64,000 nt of DNA. Origin: Candidatus Macondimonas diazotrophica. GTDB lineage: Bacteria > Pseudomonadota > Gammaproteobacteria > UBA5335. The translations under genes were made by a program, and so were the position numbers. Shown here in pieces: positions 53,107 through 62,450 of this stretch (positions are counted from its first letter, which is position 1; each line of letters opens with the position of its first letter). The notes beneath the pieces were generated by a model. The model ran no database searches, was not told the DNA's origin, and worked only from the letters and a program-made list of their open reading frames with translations. The stretch covers positions 62,001-126,000 of the forward strand of contig NZ_SRIO01000001.1 in NCBI RefSeq assembly GCF_004684205.1, written 5' to 3'.

Positions 53107-54831
53107 TCACCCCCGTTGCGACAGCAACGATCGGAGTCGCTCCTTCTCCTGTGCGTCCAATCCCTGGGTGGCGGCTTTGGCCAGCAATGCATCAATTTCA
53201 CTCCGAACCGAACGCTGGAGCAAATGCCGGCAGATATCCCGGCATTCACGGGCCACGCCCTCGGCCGATCGCTCCGGCTGCCAAGCCAGCAGTTGTGCAA
53301 ACAGGGACTCAGCCGGATGGGCCCGGAATCGCTCCAAGATCCCGCCACTCGTTAGATGGGGTTTATCCCTCGCAAGTTCAATGAGCGCGAGCATCCATTG
53401 CGCTTCGCCATCTCCGTCCTTCAGAAGCGGAACCAGCTCCGGATCGACCCACTGCGCCGCATTTGGATGCGTCAGAAGCAAGCCGGCCAAGCGCTGCAAC
53501 GGGCTCGGATGAGTCGCAACCGCCTGCGGTACACCGCTTCGGACCGGGCGACCTCGGGCCAGGCCACTGGCAGGTGCAAGCTCAACGCCAGCCAGCTGGC
53601 CCAGTGTCTGCGCCAGGAGATTTCGAAAAACGCCTTGTGGAATCACTTCCAATGCGGAACGGCTCCGCACGACCAGACGGGCCCGCCCCTCGTGGGTCTG
53701 GAGGTCGATACCCTCTTTCAGGTGGTGCAGCAGAAAATCAGACAGCGGCTGGGATTGTGCAACACGCCCGAGGAAAGTCTCGCGCCCTTCCTGGCGCACC
53801 AGAGAATCTGGATCCTCGCCTTCGGGCAGGAACAGAAAGGCGATTTCCCGCCCATCCTGCATCTCGGGCAGGCTGGTCTGCAAGGCGCGGCTCGCGGCGG
53901 CGCGGCCCGCGCGATCCCCATCGAAACAGAACACCACGCGGCTGGTGTGGCGAAACAAACGGCGCAAATGATCCGAGGTGGTTGCGGTACCCAATGTGGC
54001 AACGGCATTGGGAATGCCGTGCTCGGCAAGCATCAACACATCCATGTAGCCTTCAACTACCAGCACCCACGGCAATTCCCGCTGCGCCTTGCGGGCCTCA
54101 TACAATCCGTAGAGTTCCTGCCCCTTGTGAAACAACGGGGTTTCCGGCGAGTTCAGGTATTTGGGCTGACCCTGATCCAAGATACGGCCGCCGAATCCGA
54201 TCACGCGTCCGCGCCCATCTCGAATCGGGAACATCACCCGATCGCGAAAGCGGTCGTAATGCCGCCCTTCATCGCCATCACGGGCAATGAGCAATCCATT
54301 TTCGATCAGGAGTGCACGATGGCTGGCGTCTCCACCGAGCGCCTGCAGCAAGCCATCCCAGCGCGAGGGCGCATAGCCGATCCCAAAGGCTGCCGCCGTC
54401 GCACCGCTCAATCCACGTCGCTTGAGGTAGTCGATCGCGCGCGGCGCATCCCGCAATTGCTGGCGGTAGAAATGCGCCGCTGCATCCATGGCTTGGCGCA
54501 ATGCCTGATGGTGTGGCGGCGGCGCATCGCCGGCGGACGGAAGATCGAGCCCCGCATCGGCGGCCAATTCGGCCACAGCATCGCGAAATTCCAGTCGATC
54601 GAACGCCATGAGGAACCCGATGGCGTTGCCATGAGCCCCACACCCGAAACAGTGATAGAACTGCTTATCCGCGCTGACGGTGAAGGACGGCGTCTTTTCG
54701 TCGTGGAATGGACACCGCGCGGCAAAGTCCTTGCCGGCTTTCTTGAGGGGGACACGCCGATCGATGAGCGCAACCAGATCGGTACGCGCAACGACTTCAT
54801 CAATGAATTCCTGAGGGATGGATCCGCTCAC
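53107..54831 (-). CDS. dnaG: DNA primase
   Basis: The 574-residue protein has the N-terminal CHC2 zinc finger (CPFHDEKTPSFTVSADKQFYHCFGCGAHG), the catalytic TOPRIM domain (VLVVEGYMDVLMLAEHG with Glu; CFDGDRAGRAAASRAL with DxD) and the helical C-terminal DnaB-interacting region. It makes RNA primers at the replication fork. Upstream are yqeY and rpsU, downstream rpoD. Confidence 0.96.
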   Translation of the reverse strand: MSGSIPQEFIDEVVARTDLVALIDRRVPLKKAGKDFAARCPFHDEKTPSFTVSADKQFYHCFGCGAHGNAIGFLMAFDRLEFRDAVAELAADAGLDLPSAGDAPPPHHQALRQAMDAAAHFYRQQLRDAPRAIDYLKRRGLSGATAAAFGIGYAPSRWDGLLQALGGDASHRALLIENGLLIARDGDEGRHYDRFRDRVMFPIRDGRGRVIGFGGRILDQGQPKYLNSPETPLFHKGQELYGLYEARKAQRELPWVLVVEGYMDVLMLAEHGIPNAVATLGTATTSDHLRRLFRHTSRVVFCFDGDRAGRAAASRALQTSLPEMQDGREIAFLFLPEGEDPDSLVRQEGRETFLGRVAQSQPLSDFLLHHLKEGIDLQTHEGRARLVVRSRSALEVIPQGVFRNLLAQTLGQLAGVELAPASGLARGRPVRSGVPQAVATHPSPLQRLAGLLLTHPNAAQWVDPELVPLLKDGDGEAQWMLALIELARDKPHLTSGGILERFRAHPAESLFAQLLAWQPERSAEGVARECRDICRHLLQRSVRSEIDALLAKAATQGLDAQEKERLRSLLSQRG

Positions 54832-54876
54832 GATCGCCTTCCTGCGCCATTCAACCGGCGCATGCGAGGGAAGGAA

Positions 54877-55335
54877 TCAACCGCCGAGGCGGCTCTTGAG
54901 TCGGGCGCTGACTGCAGCCATGTCCGCTCGCCCCTGGATCTTGGGCTTGAGGGCGGCCATCACTCGACCCATGTCTTTCATCTCGGAGGCATTCGACTCG
55001 ATCAGCGCCGCTTCGATCAAGTCGCCGACCTCTGCCTCGGACAAGGGCTGAGGGAGATAGACCTGCAGCAGCGCCGCCTCAGCCAGCTCCTTGGCCGCCA
55101 AGTCAGGCCGCTGGCCGGTCTCGTATTGCACGGCCGCCTCGCGGCGCTGCTTGATCAGCTTTTCGACCACCGCCAGCACCTGGGAATCGTCAAGCTCAAT
55201 GCGCTCGTCGACTTCACGCTGCTTGATGGCGGCAGAGAACATGCGCAAGGTCAGCAGGCGTGCTTTCTCGCCGCCACGCATCGCTGCCTTGATGTCTTCC
55301 TGGAGCCGGCTCTTGAGATCCACGCTGGTCTCCAT
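54877..55335 (-). CDS. yqeY: YqeY/GatB-like protein
   Basis: The 152-residue protein has the YqeY sequence: LKSRLQEDIKAAMRGGEKARLLTLRMFSAAIKQREVDERIELDDSQVLAVVEKLIKQRREA and YLPQPLSEAEVGDLIEAAL, plus the C-terminal GatB-like helix bundle GRADMAAVSARLKSRL. Function not established; it is frequently found between rpsU and dnaG. Confidence 0.92.
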   Translation of the reverse strand: METSVDLKSRLQEDIKAAMRGGEKARLLTLRMFSAAIKQREVDERIELDDSQVLAVVEKLIKQRREAAVQYETGQRPDLAAKELAEAALLQVYLPQPLSEAEVGDLIEAALIESNASEMKDMGRVMAALKPKIQGRADMAAVSARLKSRLGG

Positions 55336-55346
55336 CAGAGTCCGTG

Positions 55347-55562
55347 TCAGTACAGTCGGGTCTGCCGTTGGGCGTCGCGCATCAACCGCTTGGCATGACG
55401 CTTCACGGCAGCGGCCTTGCGGCGCTTGCGCTCCTGCGTGGGCTTTTCATAGAACTCGCGGCGACGCACTTCAGTCAGAACGCCCGCCTTTTCGCAGGCG
55501 CGCTTGAACCGCCGCAGGGCAGCGTCGAAATACTCGTTTTCCTTGACACGAACGCTTGGCAT
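55347..55562 (-). CDS. rpsU: 30S ribosomal protein S21
   Basis: The 71-residue basic protein ([60 protein letters not shown]) matches S21 over its full length. First gene of rpsU-yqeY-dnaG-rpoD, with 11 bp to yqeY. Confidence 0.97.
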   Translation of the reverse strand: MPSVRVKENEYFDAALRRFKRACEKAGVLTEVRRREFYEKPTQERKRRKAAAVKRHAKRLMRDAQRQTRLY

Positions 55563-55703
55563 GAAATCTCACTCGGGCTGGGCGTGAAAATCGGTTGCTG
55601 ATCCGGACGACCCCGACAAGCGTGGCCGAATAAAGACGGGAAATTCTATCTGCTTTGAATTACAATTGCCAATCCATCGACGACCGAGATTGACGAAATA
55701 CCG

Positions 55704-56732
55704 ATGCGGGTACTGGGCATCGAAACCTCCTGTGATGAAACCGCTACGGCGATCTATGACAGCACAAGCGGTCTGCTCGCCCATGTCCTGCATACCCAGG
55801 CCGCTCTGCATGCACCCCATGGCGGGGTTGTCCCGGAGCTCGCCTCCCGCGACCACATCCGCAAGCTGCTGCCTTTGATTCGGCAGGTCTTGTCGGAAGC
55901 CGACACAGCGCCCACCGCGATCGACGGAATCGCCTATACGGCTGGTCCCGGCTTGGTGGGGGCGCTTCTGGTCGGCGCCACTCTGGCCCAGTCCCTGGCG
56001 TTGGCCTGGGATCGTCCATGTGTCGGCGTGCATCACATGGAAGGCCATCTGCTTGCGCCGTGGCTGGAATCCCCAGCACCCAATTTCCCGGTCCTGGCGC
56101 TTCTGGTCTCCGGCGGACACACACTGCTCGTCGCGGTCGAGGGCATCGGCCGCTATCAGCTGCTGGGCGAGTCCATCGACGATGCCGCCGGAGAAGCCTT
56201 CGACAAAGTCGCCAAACTGCTTGGCCTTCCCTATCCCGGCGGTCCTGCACTCGCGGCGCTGGCCGAATCCGGCACACCCGATCGCTTTCGATTTCCTCGG
56301 CCGATGCTGGATCGTCCGGGCCTGGACTTCAGTTTCAGCGGCTTGAAAACGGCCGTCCTCTACGCCGCGCGGGACACCAATAACAACCTGAATGAGTCGT
56401 TGCGCGCTGACCTGGCACGCGGCTTCGAAGAGGCCGCCGTCGAGGTCCTGAGCGAGAAATGCCGACGGGCCCTGCGGCAGACCGGGCTGCGCCAGCTGGT
56501 CGTCGCCGGCGGTGTCGGCGCCAATCGGCGCTTGCGGGCCGCTTTGCAGACCATGGCTGCTCCGCTGGGCGCTGAAGTCTTTTATCCGAGACCGCTTTTT
56601 TGCACAGACAATGGCGCCATGATCGCGCTGGCTGGCTGCCACCGCCTTCGCGCCGGCGAGCACGGCCCAGCGCCGGTGCGCACACGCTGGCCCATCGACA
56701 GCCTGCACCCACCGGGTGCGCAGACCGGTTAG
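55704..56732 (+). CDS. tsaD: tRNA threonylcarbamoyladenosine synthase subunit TsaD
   Basis: The 342-residue protein starts [19 protein letters not shown]. The metal-binding [11 protein letters not shown], the ASKHA nucleotide-binding [31 protein letters not shown], and [12 protein letters not shown] are intact. With TsaB, TsaC and TsaE it makes t6A37 in tRNAs. Divergent from rpsU, as in many proteobacteria. Confidence 0.96.
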   Translation: MRVLGIETSCDETATAIYDSTSGLLAHVLHTQAALHAPHGGVVPELASRDHIRKLLPLIRQVLSEADTAPTAIDGIAYTAGPGLVGALLVGATLAQSLALAWDRPCVGVHHMEGHLLAPWLESPAPNFPVLALLVSGGHTLLVAVEGIGRYQLLGESIDDAAGEAFDKVAKLLGLPYPGGPALAALAESGTPDRFRFPRPMLDRPGLDFSFSGLKTAVLYAARDTNNNLNESLRADLARGFEEAAVEVLSEKCRRALRQTGLRQLVVAGGVGANRRLRAALQTMAAPLGAEVFYPRPLFCTDNGAMIALAGCHRLRAGEHGPAPVRTRWPIDSLHPPGAQTG

Positions 56733-56782
56733 AATGCCGGCTTGATCGTTCAACGCTGCAAATGAAACGAGCGGAAGTCTTG

Positions 56783-57163
56783 GTGGATATCGTCTATCTG
56801 CATGATCTGCGCATCCCGACGGTGATCGGGGTCTTCGAATGGGAACGACGGGTTCGCCAGACCGTGTCGATCGATCTGGATATGGCGGCAGACATTACCC
56901 GCGGCGCTCAAAGCGACGCACTGGATGATGCGCTGGACTACAAGGCCGTTGCCAAACGACTGATCAGCTTCGTCGAAGACAGCCGGTTCCAACTGGTCGA
57001 AACACTCGCCGAGCGGGTGGCGCATTTGGTGCTGGAGGAATTTGGGGTCCAGTGGATCCGGGTCCGCATCAACAAAACCGGCGCAGTCCGGGGAGCCCGC
57101 GACGTGGGCGTGATCATTGAACGCGGGCGGCAGCCGACATCGAATGCGCATGACTGCGACTGA
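56783..57163 (+). CDS. folB: Dihydroneopterin aldolase
   Basis: I prefer the GTG at 56783 (VDIVYLHDLRIPTVIGVFEWER), which has GGAAG upstream and gives 126 residues, the family size. The ATG at 56762 would add seven residues and has no ribosome site. FolB motifs: VIGVFEWERRVRQTVSIDLDMA, ALDYKAVAKRLISFVEDSRFQLVETLAERVA with the catalytic Glu/Lys regions. It overlaps folK by 14 bp; both act in folate synthesis. Confidence 0.92.
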   Translation: MDIVYLHDLRIPTVIGVFEWERRVRQTVSIDLDMAADITRGAQSDALDDALDYKAVAKRLISFVEDSRFQLVETLAERVAHLVLEEFGVQWIRVRINKTGAVRGARDVGVIIERGRQPTSNAHDCD

Positions 57164-57674
57164 AGTCTTCGTCGGCCTGGGCAGCAACATCTCGCCTCGC
57201 CGCAACCTGAGTGCGGCCTTGCCGCGGTTGGCGGCACGGTTTGGAGATCTGCGGATCTCGCCCGTCTATGAGTGTCAGGCGGTGGGTTTCGACGGCGACC
57301 CGTTTCTGAATCTGGTGATCGCGTTTTCGACCTCCGAGCCCTTGGTGGCCGTGCTCGAGTATCTGCGCCAGGTGGAGCGGGATTTCGGTCGCCGCCGCGG
57401 CGAAGCCCGTTTTGCGGCGCGCAGCCTGGACCTGGACATCATTCTGTTCGGAGACCGGATCGGCGAGGAAGCCGGTCTGCAGCTGCCCCGCCCGGACATC
57501 CTGCGCTATGCGTTCGTGCTCAAGCCGCTGGCCGATCTTGCGCCGGATGGCTTGCATCCGGCGTGCGGACGCCGCTACCAAGAGCTTTGGGAGAGCCTAC
57601 GTCCGGGCCCGCCCTTGACGGCCGTCACCCCCCTCGTCGAACCGCACGCACAACCCGTTCGAAAGGAAGACTGA
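57150..57674 (+). CDS. folK: 2-amino-4-hydroxy-6-hydroxymethyldihydropteridine pyrophosphokinase
   Basis: Start at 57150 (MTATEVFVGLGSNISPRRNLSAAL) or 57144. The 174-residue protein has the HPPK signature GEARFAARSLDLDIILFGD (RxxRxxDLDI) and YECQAVGFDGDPFLNLVIAF. It overlaps folB and is 2 bp from glmS, so the three are one operon. Confidence 0.94.
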   Translation: MTATEVFVGLGSNISPRRNLSAALPRLAARFGDLRISPVYECQAVGFDGDPFLNLVIAFSTSEPLVAVLEYLRQVERDFGRRRGEARFAARSLDLDIILFGDRIGEEAGLQLPRPDILRYAFVLKPLADLAPDGLHPACGRRYQELWESLRPGPPLTAVTPLVEPHAQPVRKED

Positions 57675-57676
57675 TC

Positions 57677-59506
57677 ATGTGCGGCATTGTCGGGGCCATT
57701 GCCCAGCGGAACGTCACTCCCATCTTGCTGGAAGGGTTGCGCCGGCTCGAATACCGCGGCTATGACTCGGCCGGCATGGTGGTGCTGGGGCAGGACGGAC
57801 TACAGCGTGTACGCACCGTCGGCAAAGTCGAGATGCTGGCCCGTGCCCTGGACGCACAACCGCTCGACGGACTGATGGGGCTGGCGCATACCCGCTGGGC
57901 CACCCATGGTGCCCCCAGTGAGCGCAATGCCCATCCGCACATTGCCGGCGGCCGGATCGCAGTGGTTCACAACGGCATCATCGAGAACCACACGGATCTG
58001 CGCGCCGAACTGATCGCGAGTGGCGCGTCCATCGAGTCGGATACGGATACCGAGCTCATCGCCCATCTCATCCATCAAACGCTTGAGACGCAAACCGAAC
58101 TGATGGCGGCGGTTCAAGCCTGCCTTGCCCGCTTGCGGGGTGCCTATGCCATTGCCGTCATCGACCAGGCCACGCCGGACCGAATTGTGGTTGCCCGCGC
58201 CGGCAGCCCGCTGGTGATCGGGGTCGGCATCGAGGAGCACTTCATCGCCTCGGACAGCGCGGCGCTGCTGCCGGTCACGCAACAGTTCCGTTACCTGGCC
58301 GAGGGCGATGTCGCCGAGGTCCGCCGCGCGGGCGTCCGGATTCTCGATCGCTCTGGAAACCTCGCCGAGCGACCTATTCACCACTCCCAATTGACCCAGG
58401 AGAGCCTCGATCGCGGCGCGTATCGCCATTTCATGCTCAAGGAAATCCATGAGCAGCCACGCGTCCTGGCCGAAACGCTGGAAGGTCGCCTGACCGGCGG
58501 CCAGGTCTTGCCGGACATGTTCGGCCCCGACGCCGAAGCGCTGTTCGGCCAGGTGCGTGCCGTCCATCTGGTTGCATGCGGCACCAGTTATCATGCGGCC
58601 CTGGTCGCGCGCTACTGGATCGAGGCCTTGACCGGCCTGCCGGCCACCGCGGAGATCGCCAGTGAATTCCGCTACCGGCAGCCCGCCATCCCCGCCGGTA
58701 CGCTTCTGGTCACCCTGTCACAATCCGGAGAGACGGCGGATACTCTGGCCGCGCTGCGCCTGAGCCGCGAATTGCCTTATTTGAGCCGTCTGGCCATTTG
58801 CAACATGCCTGAAAGCTCATTGGTCCGGGAGTCGGACCGCGTGCTGATGACCCGCGCCGGAATCGAAGTCGGCGTCGCCTCCACCAAGGCGTTCACCACC
58901 CAGCTGGTGGCGCTAATGCTGCTCACCCTGTGCATCGGTCAAGCGCAGACCCTGGCCCCGGAAGAAGTCGCGCGCATCGTCACCGACCTACGCGCCTTGC
59001 CGCATCAGGTGGAACAGGTTCTGGCGCTCGAACCCAGCGTCGCGGCCCTGGCGACTCGCCTCGTGCACCGGGAGCATGCGCTGTTTCTGGGCCGCGGGGT
59101 GGAATATCCAATCGCCATGGAAGGCGCGCTCAAGCTCAAGGAAATCTCCTATATCCACGCGGAAGCCTATGCGGCCGGCGAACTCAAGCACGGTCCGCTG
59201 GCGTTGGTCAGCGAAGCCGTTCCCGTAATTGCAGTGGCGCCCAACAACGCGTTGCTGGAAAAACTGCTGTCCAATCTCCACGAGGTCCGCGCCCGGGGCG
59301 GGGAGCTGCTGGTCTTTGCAGGAGCTGGCGCAAACCTGACCGCCACACCGGGCGTCCGTGTGCTGTCCCTGCCGGTCCCTCTGTCCATGCTCTCACCCGT
59401 CCTGTTTACGCTGCCGCTGCAGCTGTTGGCCTACCACGTCGCGGTTCTCAAGGGAACCGATGTGGATCGGCCACGAAACCTCGCCAAGTCTGTTACGGTC
59501 GAATAA
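57677..59506 (+). CDS. glmS: Glutamine-fructose-6-phosphate aminotransferase (isomerizing)
   Basis: The 609-residue protein has Cys right after the initiator (MCGIVGAIAQ), so the mature N-terminal nucleophile is present. GATase2 domain: LRRLEYRGYDSAGM, HTRWATHG. Two SIS domains follow: VACGTSYHAAL, LSQSGETADTLAALR, GVASTKAFTTQL, YAAGELKHGPLALV, and the C-terminal DRPRNLAKSVTVE. It makes glucosamine-6-phosphate for cell wall synthesis. No glmS ribozyme is seen upstream, as expected outside Firmicutes. Confidence 0.97.
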   Translation: MCGIVGAIAQRNVTPILLEGLRRLEYRGYDSAGMVVLGQDGLQRVRTVGKVEMLARALDAQPLDGLMGLAHTRWATHGAPSERNAHPHIAGGRIAVVHNGIIENHTDLRAELIASGASIESDTDTELIAHLIHQTLETQTELMAAVQACLARLRGAYAIAVIDQATPDRIVVARAGSPLVIGVGIEEHFIASDSAALLPVTQQFRYLAEGDVAEVRRAGVRILDRSGNLAERPIHHSQLTQESLDRGAYRHFMLKEIHEQPRVLAETLEGRLTGGQVLPDMFGPDAEALFGQVRAVHLVACGTSYHAALVARYWIEALTGLPATAEIASEFRYRQPAIPAGTLLVTLSQSGETADTLAALRLSRELPYLSRLAICNMPESSLVRESDRVLMTRAGIEVGVASTKAFTTQLVALMLLTLCIGQAQTLAPEEVARIVTDLRALPHQVEQVLALEPSVAALATRLVHREHALFLGRGVEYPIAMEGALKLKEISYIHAEAYAAGELKHGPLALVSEAVPVIAVAPNNALLEKLLSNLHEVRARGGELLVFAGAGANLTATPGVRVLSLPVPLSMLSPVLFTLPLQLLAYHVAVLKGTDVDRPRNLAKSVTVE

Positions 59507-59624
59507 CCAGCAGCCCAAGCGCATCAGCCTTCGCGCCTTGTGCTGCAGCAGGGCAGCGCAGGGCTGTGCCCAGCTGCCCGAAGAACAAGCTGAATAGACA
59601 ACACCAAGTGCGGGAGATCGGTCC

Positions 59625-60491
59625 ATGAATACCATCGCTTCCATCAAACGGCGGACCCGACCCGGGTGGATCGCAGCGCTGCTGGCGCTGCCACTGTCCG
59701 GCCAGGCGCAAAGCTGGCTTGGCCAGCCAGCCTTGAATCCGCTGGAGAAAGGCAGTTTCTATGCCAAATTTGGCGTCAGCCGATTTGATCCGTCCTCGAG
59801 TTCCGGCCCCTTGACCTTCGAAGAAGACACGCGCGTTCCCATTCTCGGCACCGTACTTCCGGCAGGGCCGGTGGCGGGCTCAGGCATTGCCGTGGCGCCG
59901 GATGAAATCGCAACGATCACCTTGGGCTATCTGTTGACCTCGCATCTCTCGATCGAAACGGCGCTGGGGCTGCCCACCCTCAAATTCGACAACGTCGGCC
60001 GCGGCAGCCTGGAAGATGCACCCCTGGTCCGGATCCGGATTCCACGGCTGACCAATGTCCAGGTTGGCCCCCTGGACGGGAAGCTGGCCGATGTCACAGC
60101 AGCGCCCCTGAACGCGAAGCTGATCTATCATTTCCGCCCGGATCGCCGCGTGCGCCCCTACCTGGGCGCCGGTGCCACCTACACGATCACCTACAACGAG
60201 CGCTTGGTCGATCCCAGCCTGTGGACTCGCCGCAGTGACCCCGGTACGGCGCCCGATCTCGAGGTCAGCGATGAATGGGGCAGCATCTTGCAGGCCGGTG
60301 TCGATATCGACCTTACCGACAAATGGTTCCTGGGCATCGATGTGATGCGCGTCGACGTGGATTTCGACAACCGGATCACGAACGTCGTGACCGATGGCGG
60401 CGTGGCCGGCGAGCTCCGGGGGTCGGATGCCAACGTGAACGTCGAGGTCGATCCGTATATCTACACACTGAGTCTGGGCCGGGTCTTCTGA
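59625..60491 (+). CDS. OmpW-family outer membrane protein
   Basis: The 288-residue protein has a signal peptide ending SGQA. The beta-barrel pattern is consistent with OmpW: GSFYAKFGVSRFDPSSSSG, ATITLGYLLTSHLSIETALGLPT, LNAKLIYHFRPDRRVRPYLGAGATYTITYNE, AGVDIDLTDKWFLGIDVMRVDVDF, terminal Phe in SLGRVF. It is longer than E. coli OmpW (212). OmpW-like pores, including AlkL, can admit small hydrophobic molecules, which would suit the hydrocarbon genes, but this is speculative. Confidence 0.85.
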   Translation: MNTIASIKRRTRPGWIAALLALPLSGQAQSWLGQPALNPLEKGSFYAKFGVSRFDPSSSSGPLTFEEDTRVPILGTVLPAGPVAGSGIAVAPDEIATITLGYLLTSHLSIETALGLPTLKFDNVGRGSLEDAPLVRIRIPRLTNVQVGPLDGKLADVTAAPLNAKLIYHFRPDRRVRPYLGAGATYTITYNERLVDPSLWTRRSDPGTAPDLEVSDEWGSILQAGVDIDLTDKWFLGIDVMRVDVDFDNRITNVVTDGGVAGELRGSDANVNVEVDPYIYTLSLGRVF

Positions 60492-60549
60492 CCGCACCGG
60501 CGACCGGGGGTGAGCGCCGCCATGCGCGGTTGCCCGCCCACGGCAGCCA

Positions 60550-61281
60550 TCAAGAGCGGGTCAAGTACACATCGTAGCGAGTTCCACCCATCCGGATGAC
60601 ATGGGTCGGCAACATGTCCGACAACGGCTGCGCACCGGCCGGCCGCTTGACGACGACCCGCTCTTTCGCCGCTGCACGCGCGGCGGCCAGCAAGCGTGGA
60701 TCGGATGGCGCATCACCCAGCAGTCGCCTCAGATACTGCATCTCGCGCCCCGGCAAGGCGCTGCCCGGATCCACCGGATACATGGGGTCGAGATACACCA
60801 CCCGGGGCCGGGCGGTCGATGCGAGCCCCTCCAGATAGTGCGTTGCCTCCTGATGCAGCACGCGCATCCGCCGACAGATCAGGCCGATGCGGGCGTCATG
60901 CCGGCCTCGCGCCACGCCGTCGGCCAGCAATCCCGCCAACAGCGGCGAGCGCTCCAGAAGGGTCACCCGCCAGCCGAGACAGGCCAGGATGAAGCCATCC
61001 TTGCCCAGCCCGCCGGTCGCATCGATCAGAGTCGGATCGTCGGGATTCGCTTTGCCGGTTGCACGACCCAGACCGCGCTGGCTGTCGCGTCCGTGTGCGC
61101 GACGATAGGCCAACGCGCCAGTGGCGAAATCCACCCGCAGTGGACCCAGACGTGAAGCCGTATCGCGCACCGACCATCCCGCCGCGTCGTAGGTGCACGC
61201 CCAGTGTTCCGGCACCCCGGGGCAGGCGTCATCCGCCCCGGATCGGGCGCTGTCGGAGCGAAGATCGGTCGGCGATGTCAT
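60550..61281 (-). CDS. rsmJ: 16S rRNA (guanine1516-N2)-methyltransferase
   Basis: Start chosen at 61281 ([11 protein letters not shown]); 61302 is an alternative. The 243-residue protein has RsmJ motifs: [27 protein letters not shown], the SAM motif [50 protein letters not shown] (DPPY-like), and [15 protein letters not shown]. It methylates G1516 in the 16S rRNA. Confidence 0.92.
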   Translation of the reverse strand: MTSPTDLRSDSARSGADDACPGVPEHWACTYDAAGWSVRDTASRLGPLRVDFATGALAYRRAHGRDSQRGLGRATGKANPDDPTLIDATGGLGKDGFILACLGWRVTLLERSPLLAGLLADGVARGRHDARIGLICRRMRVLHQEATHYLEGLASTARPRVVYLDPMYPVDPGSALPGREMQYLRRLLGDAPSDPRLLAAARAAAKERVVVKRPAGAQPLSDMLPTHVIRMGGTRYDVYLTRS

Positions 61282-61375
61282 CCTGACTATTCTAACGGGC
61301 ATGAGGGCGGTCTATGCTGATGCCCGGAGCGCGCCCCAGACTGGCGCAATCGTCCATACAGGGAGAAATGGAGAC

Positions 61376-61912
61376 ATGCTCTATCGCATCGGAACGCGTG
61401 AAGTGGTGTGCCACGGGGAGAATTTCATTGCCGACAACGCCGTGCTCATCGGCTCTGTGGTTCTGGAAAAGAACGCCAGCGTGTGGTTCAACACAGTCCT
61501 GCGCGGGGACAACGAGACCATTACCGTCGGTGAGAACAGCAACGTCCAGGATGGCTCGGTGCTGCATACCGATCCGGGCATCGCGCTCACCATCGGCAAG
61601 AACGTGACCGTGGGTCACAAGGTCATGTTGCACGGCTGCACCATCGGCGACAACACGCTGATCGGGATCAACGCCGTGATCCTCAACCGCGCCGTCATCG
61701 GCAAGAATTGCCTGATCGGTGCCAACACGCTGATCACGGAAAACAAGACAATCCCCGATGGCTCGATGGTGATGGGTTCGCCGGGCAAGGTGGTGCGCCC
61801 GCTCACGCCGCCGGAAATCCAGATGCTGGCCTTGAGCGCCCAGCATTATGTGCACAATGCCAAACGCTATCGTGCCGAGCTCGTCATCCAGGACGCTCCG
61901 CTCAGCGGTTGA
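61376..61912 (+). CDS. Gamma-carbonic anhydrase-fold protein (YrdA/PaaY type)
   Basis: The 178-residue left-handed beta-helix has hexapeptide repeats ([78 protein letters not shown]). The zinc-binding His positions ([11 protein letters not shown]) are intact. It may be a carbonic anhydrase or a thioesterase-like PaaY. It converges with regA, overlapping by 11 bp. Confidence 0.88.
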   Translation: MLYRIGTREVVCHGENFIADNAVLIGSVVLEKNASVWFNTVLRGDNETITVGENSNVQDGSVLHTDPGIALTIGKNVTVGHKVMLHGCTIGDNTLIGINAVILNRAVIGKNCLIGANTLITENKTIPDGSMVMGSPGKVVRPLTPPEIQMLALSAQHYVHNAKRYRAELVIQDAPLSG

Positions 61913-62450
61913 CGGCGCGCTTGCCCAATTTGCGCTGCAACGTGCGCCGATGCATGTTCAGGCTGCGCGCGGCGGCCGAGATGTTGCCGCCGTGTTCGGC
62001 CAGAACCCGCTGGATGTGCTCCCACTCGAGTCGCCGGACCGACAGCGGTTCCGCCTCCGTGACCGGAACGGCTGTCTCGCCGCCACCTGGCGCGTGCCCG
62101 AAAGCACGCACGATGGCATCGGCATCCACCGGCTTGGGCAGATAATACGCCGCGCCCAGCTTGATGGCATCGATCGCGGTCGCGATGCTGGCATATCCCG
62201 TCAGGACGACGATACGGATGCTGGGATTGATCTCACGCAATGGCTCGATCAAATCGAGCCCAGACTCGCCTTCAAGCAGACGCAGGTCGAGTACCGCATG
62301 GGTTGGATGGTGTTGACGCGCCAATTGCAGCGCCTGCGCCCCCTCCCGGGCCCAGTTCACCATGAACCCACGGCGAGCGAGCGCCCGGGCCATGACCGCC
62401 CCGAAGACCTCGTCATCATCAACCAACAATAGGCGCGATTCCATGTCCAT
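61902..62450 (-). CDS. regA: Redox response regulator RegA/ActR/PrrA
   Basis: The start at 62450 ([24 protein letters not shown]) gives 182 residues; 62462 is an alternative. The receiver domain has DDD, the phospho-acceptor Asp in [10 protein letters not shown] in VVLTGYAS and K in YYLPKPVD. The C-terminal Fis-type helix-turn-helix is [25 protein letters not shown], typical of RegA. It overlaps regB by ~32 bp. RegA controls respiration, nitrogen fixation and carbon fixation genes in other proteobacteria. Confidence 0.9.
   Translation of the reverse strand: MDMESRLLLVDDDEVFGAVMARALARRGFMVNWAREGAQALQLARQHHPTHAVLDLRLLEGESGLDLIEPLREINPSIRIVVLTGYASIATAIDAIKLGAAYYLPKPVDADAIVRAFGHAPGGGETAVPVTEAEPLSVRRLEWEHIQRVLAEHGGNISAAARSLNMHRRTLQRKLGKRAVNR

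Noticed and set aside
53356-55398. A 680-codon open frame on the plus strand
   Set aside because: It is antisense to dnaG and yqeY, which are unmistakable; its translation is low-information and arises from GC-rich codon use.
57600-57676. A glmS ribozyme or riboswitch upstream of glmS
   Set aside because: folK ends 2 bp before glmS, leaving no room for a leader, and the ribozyme is not expected in this group.
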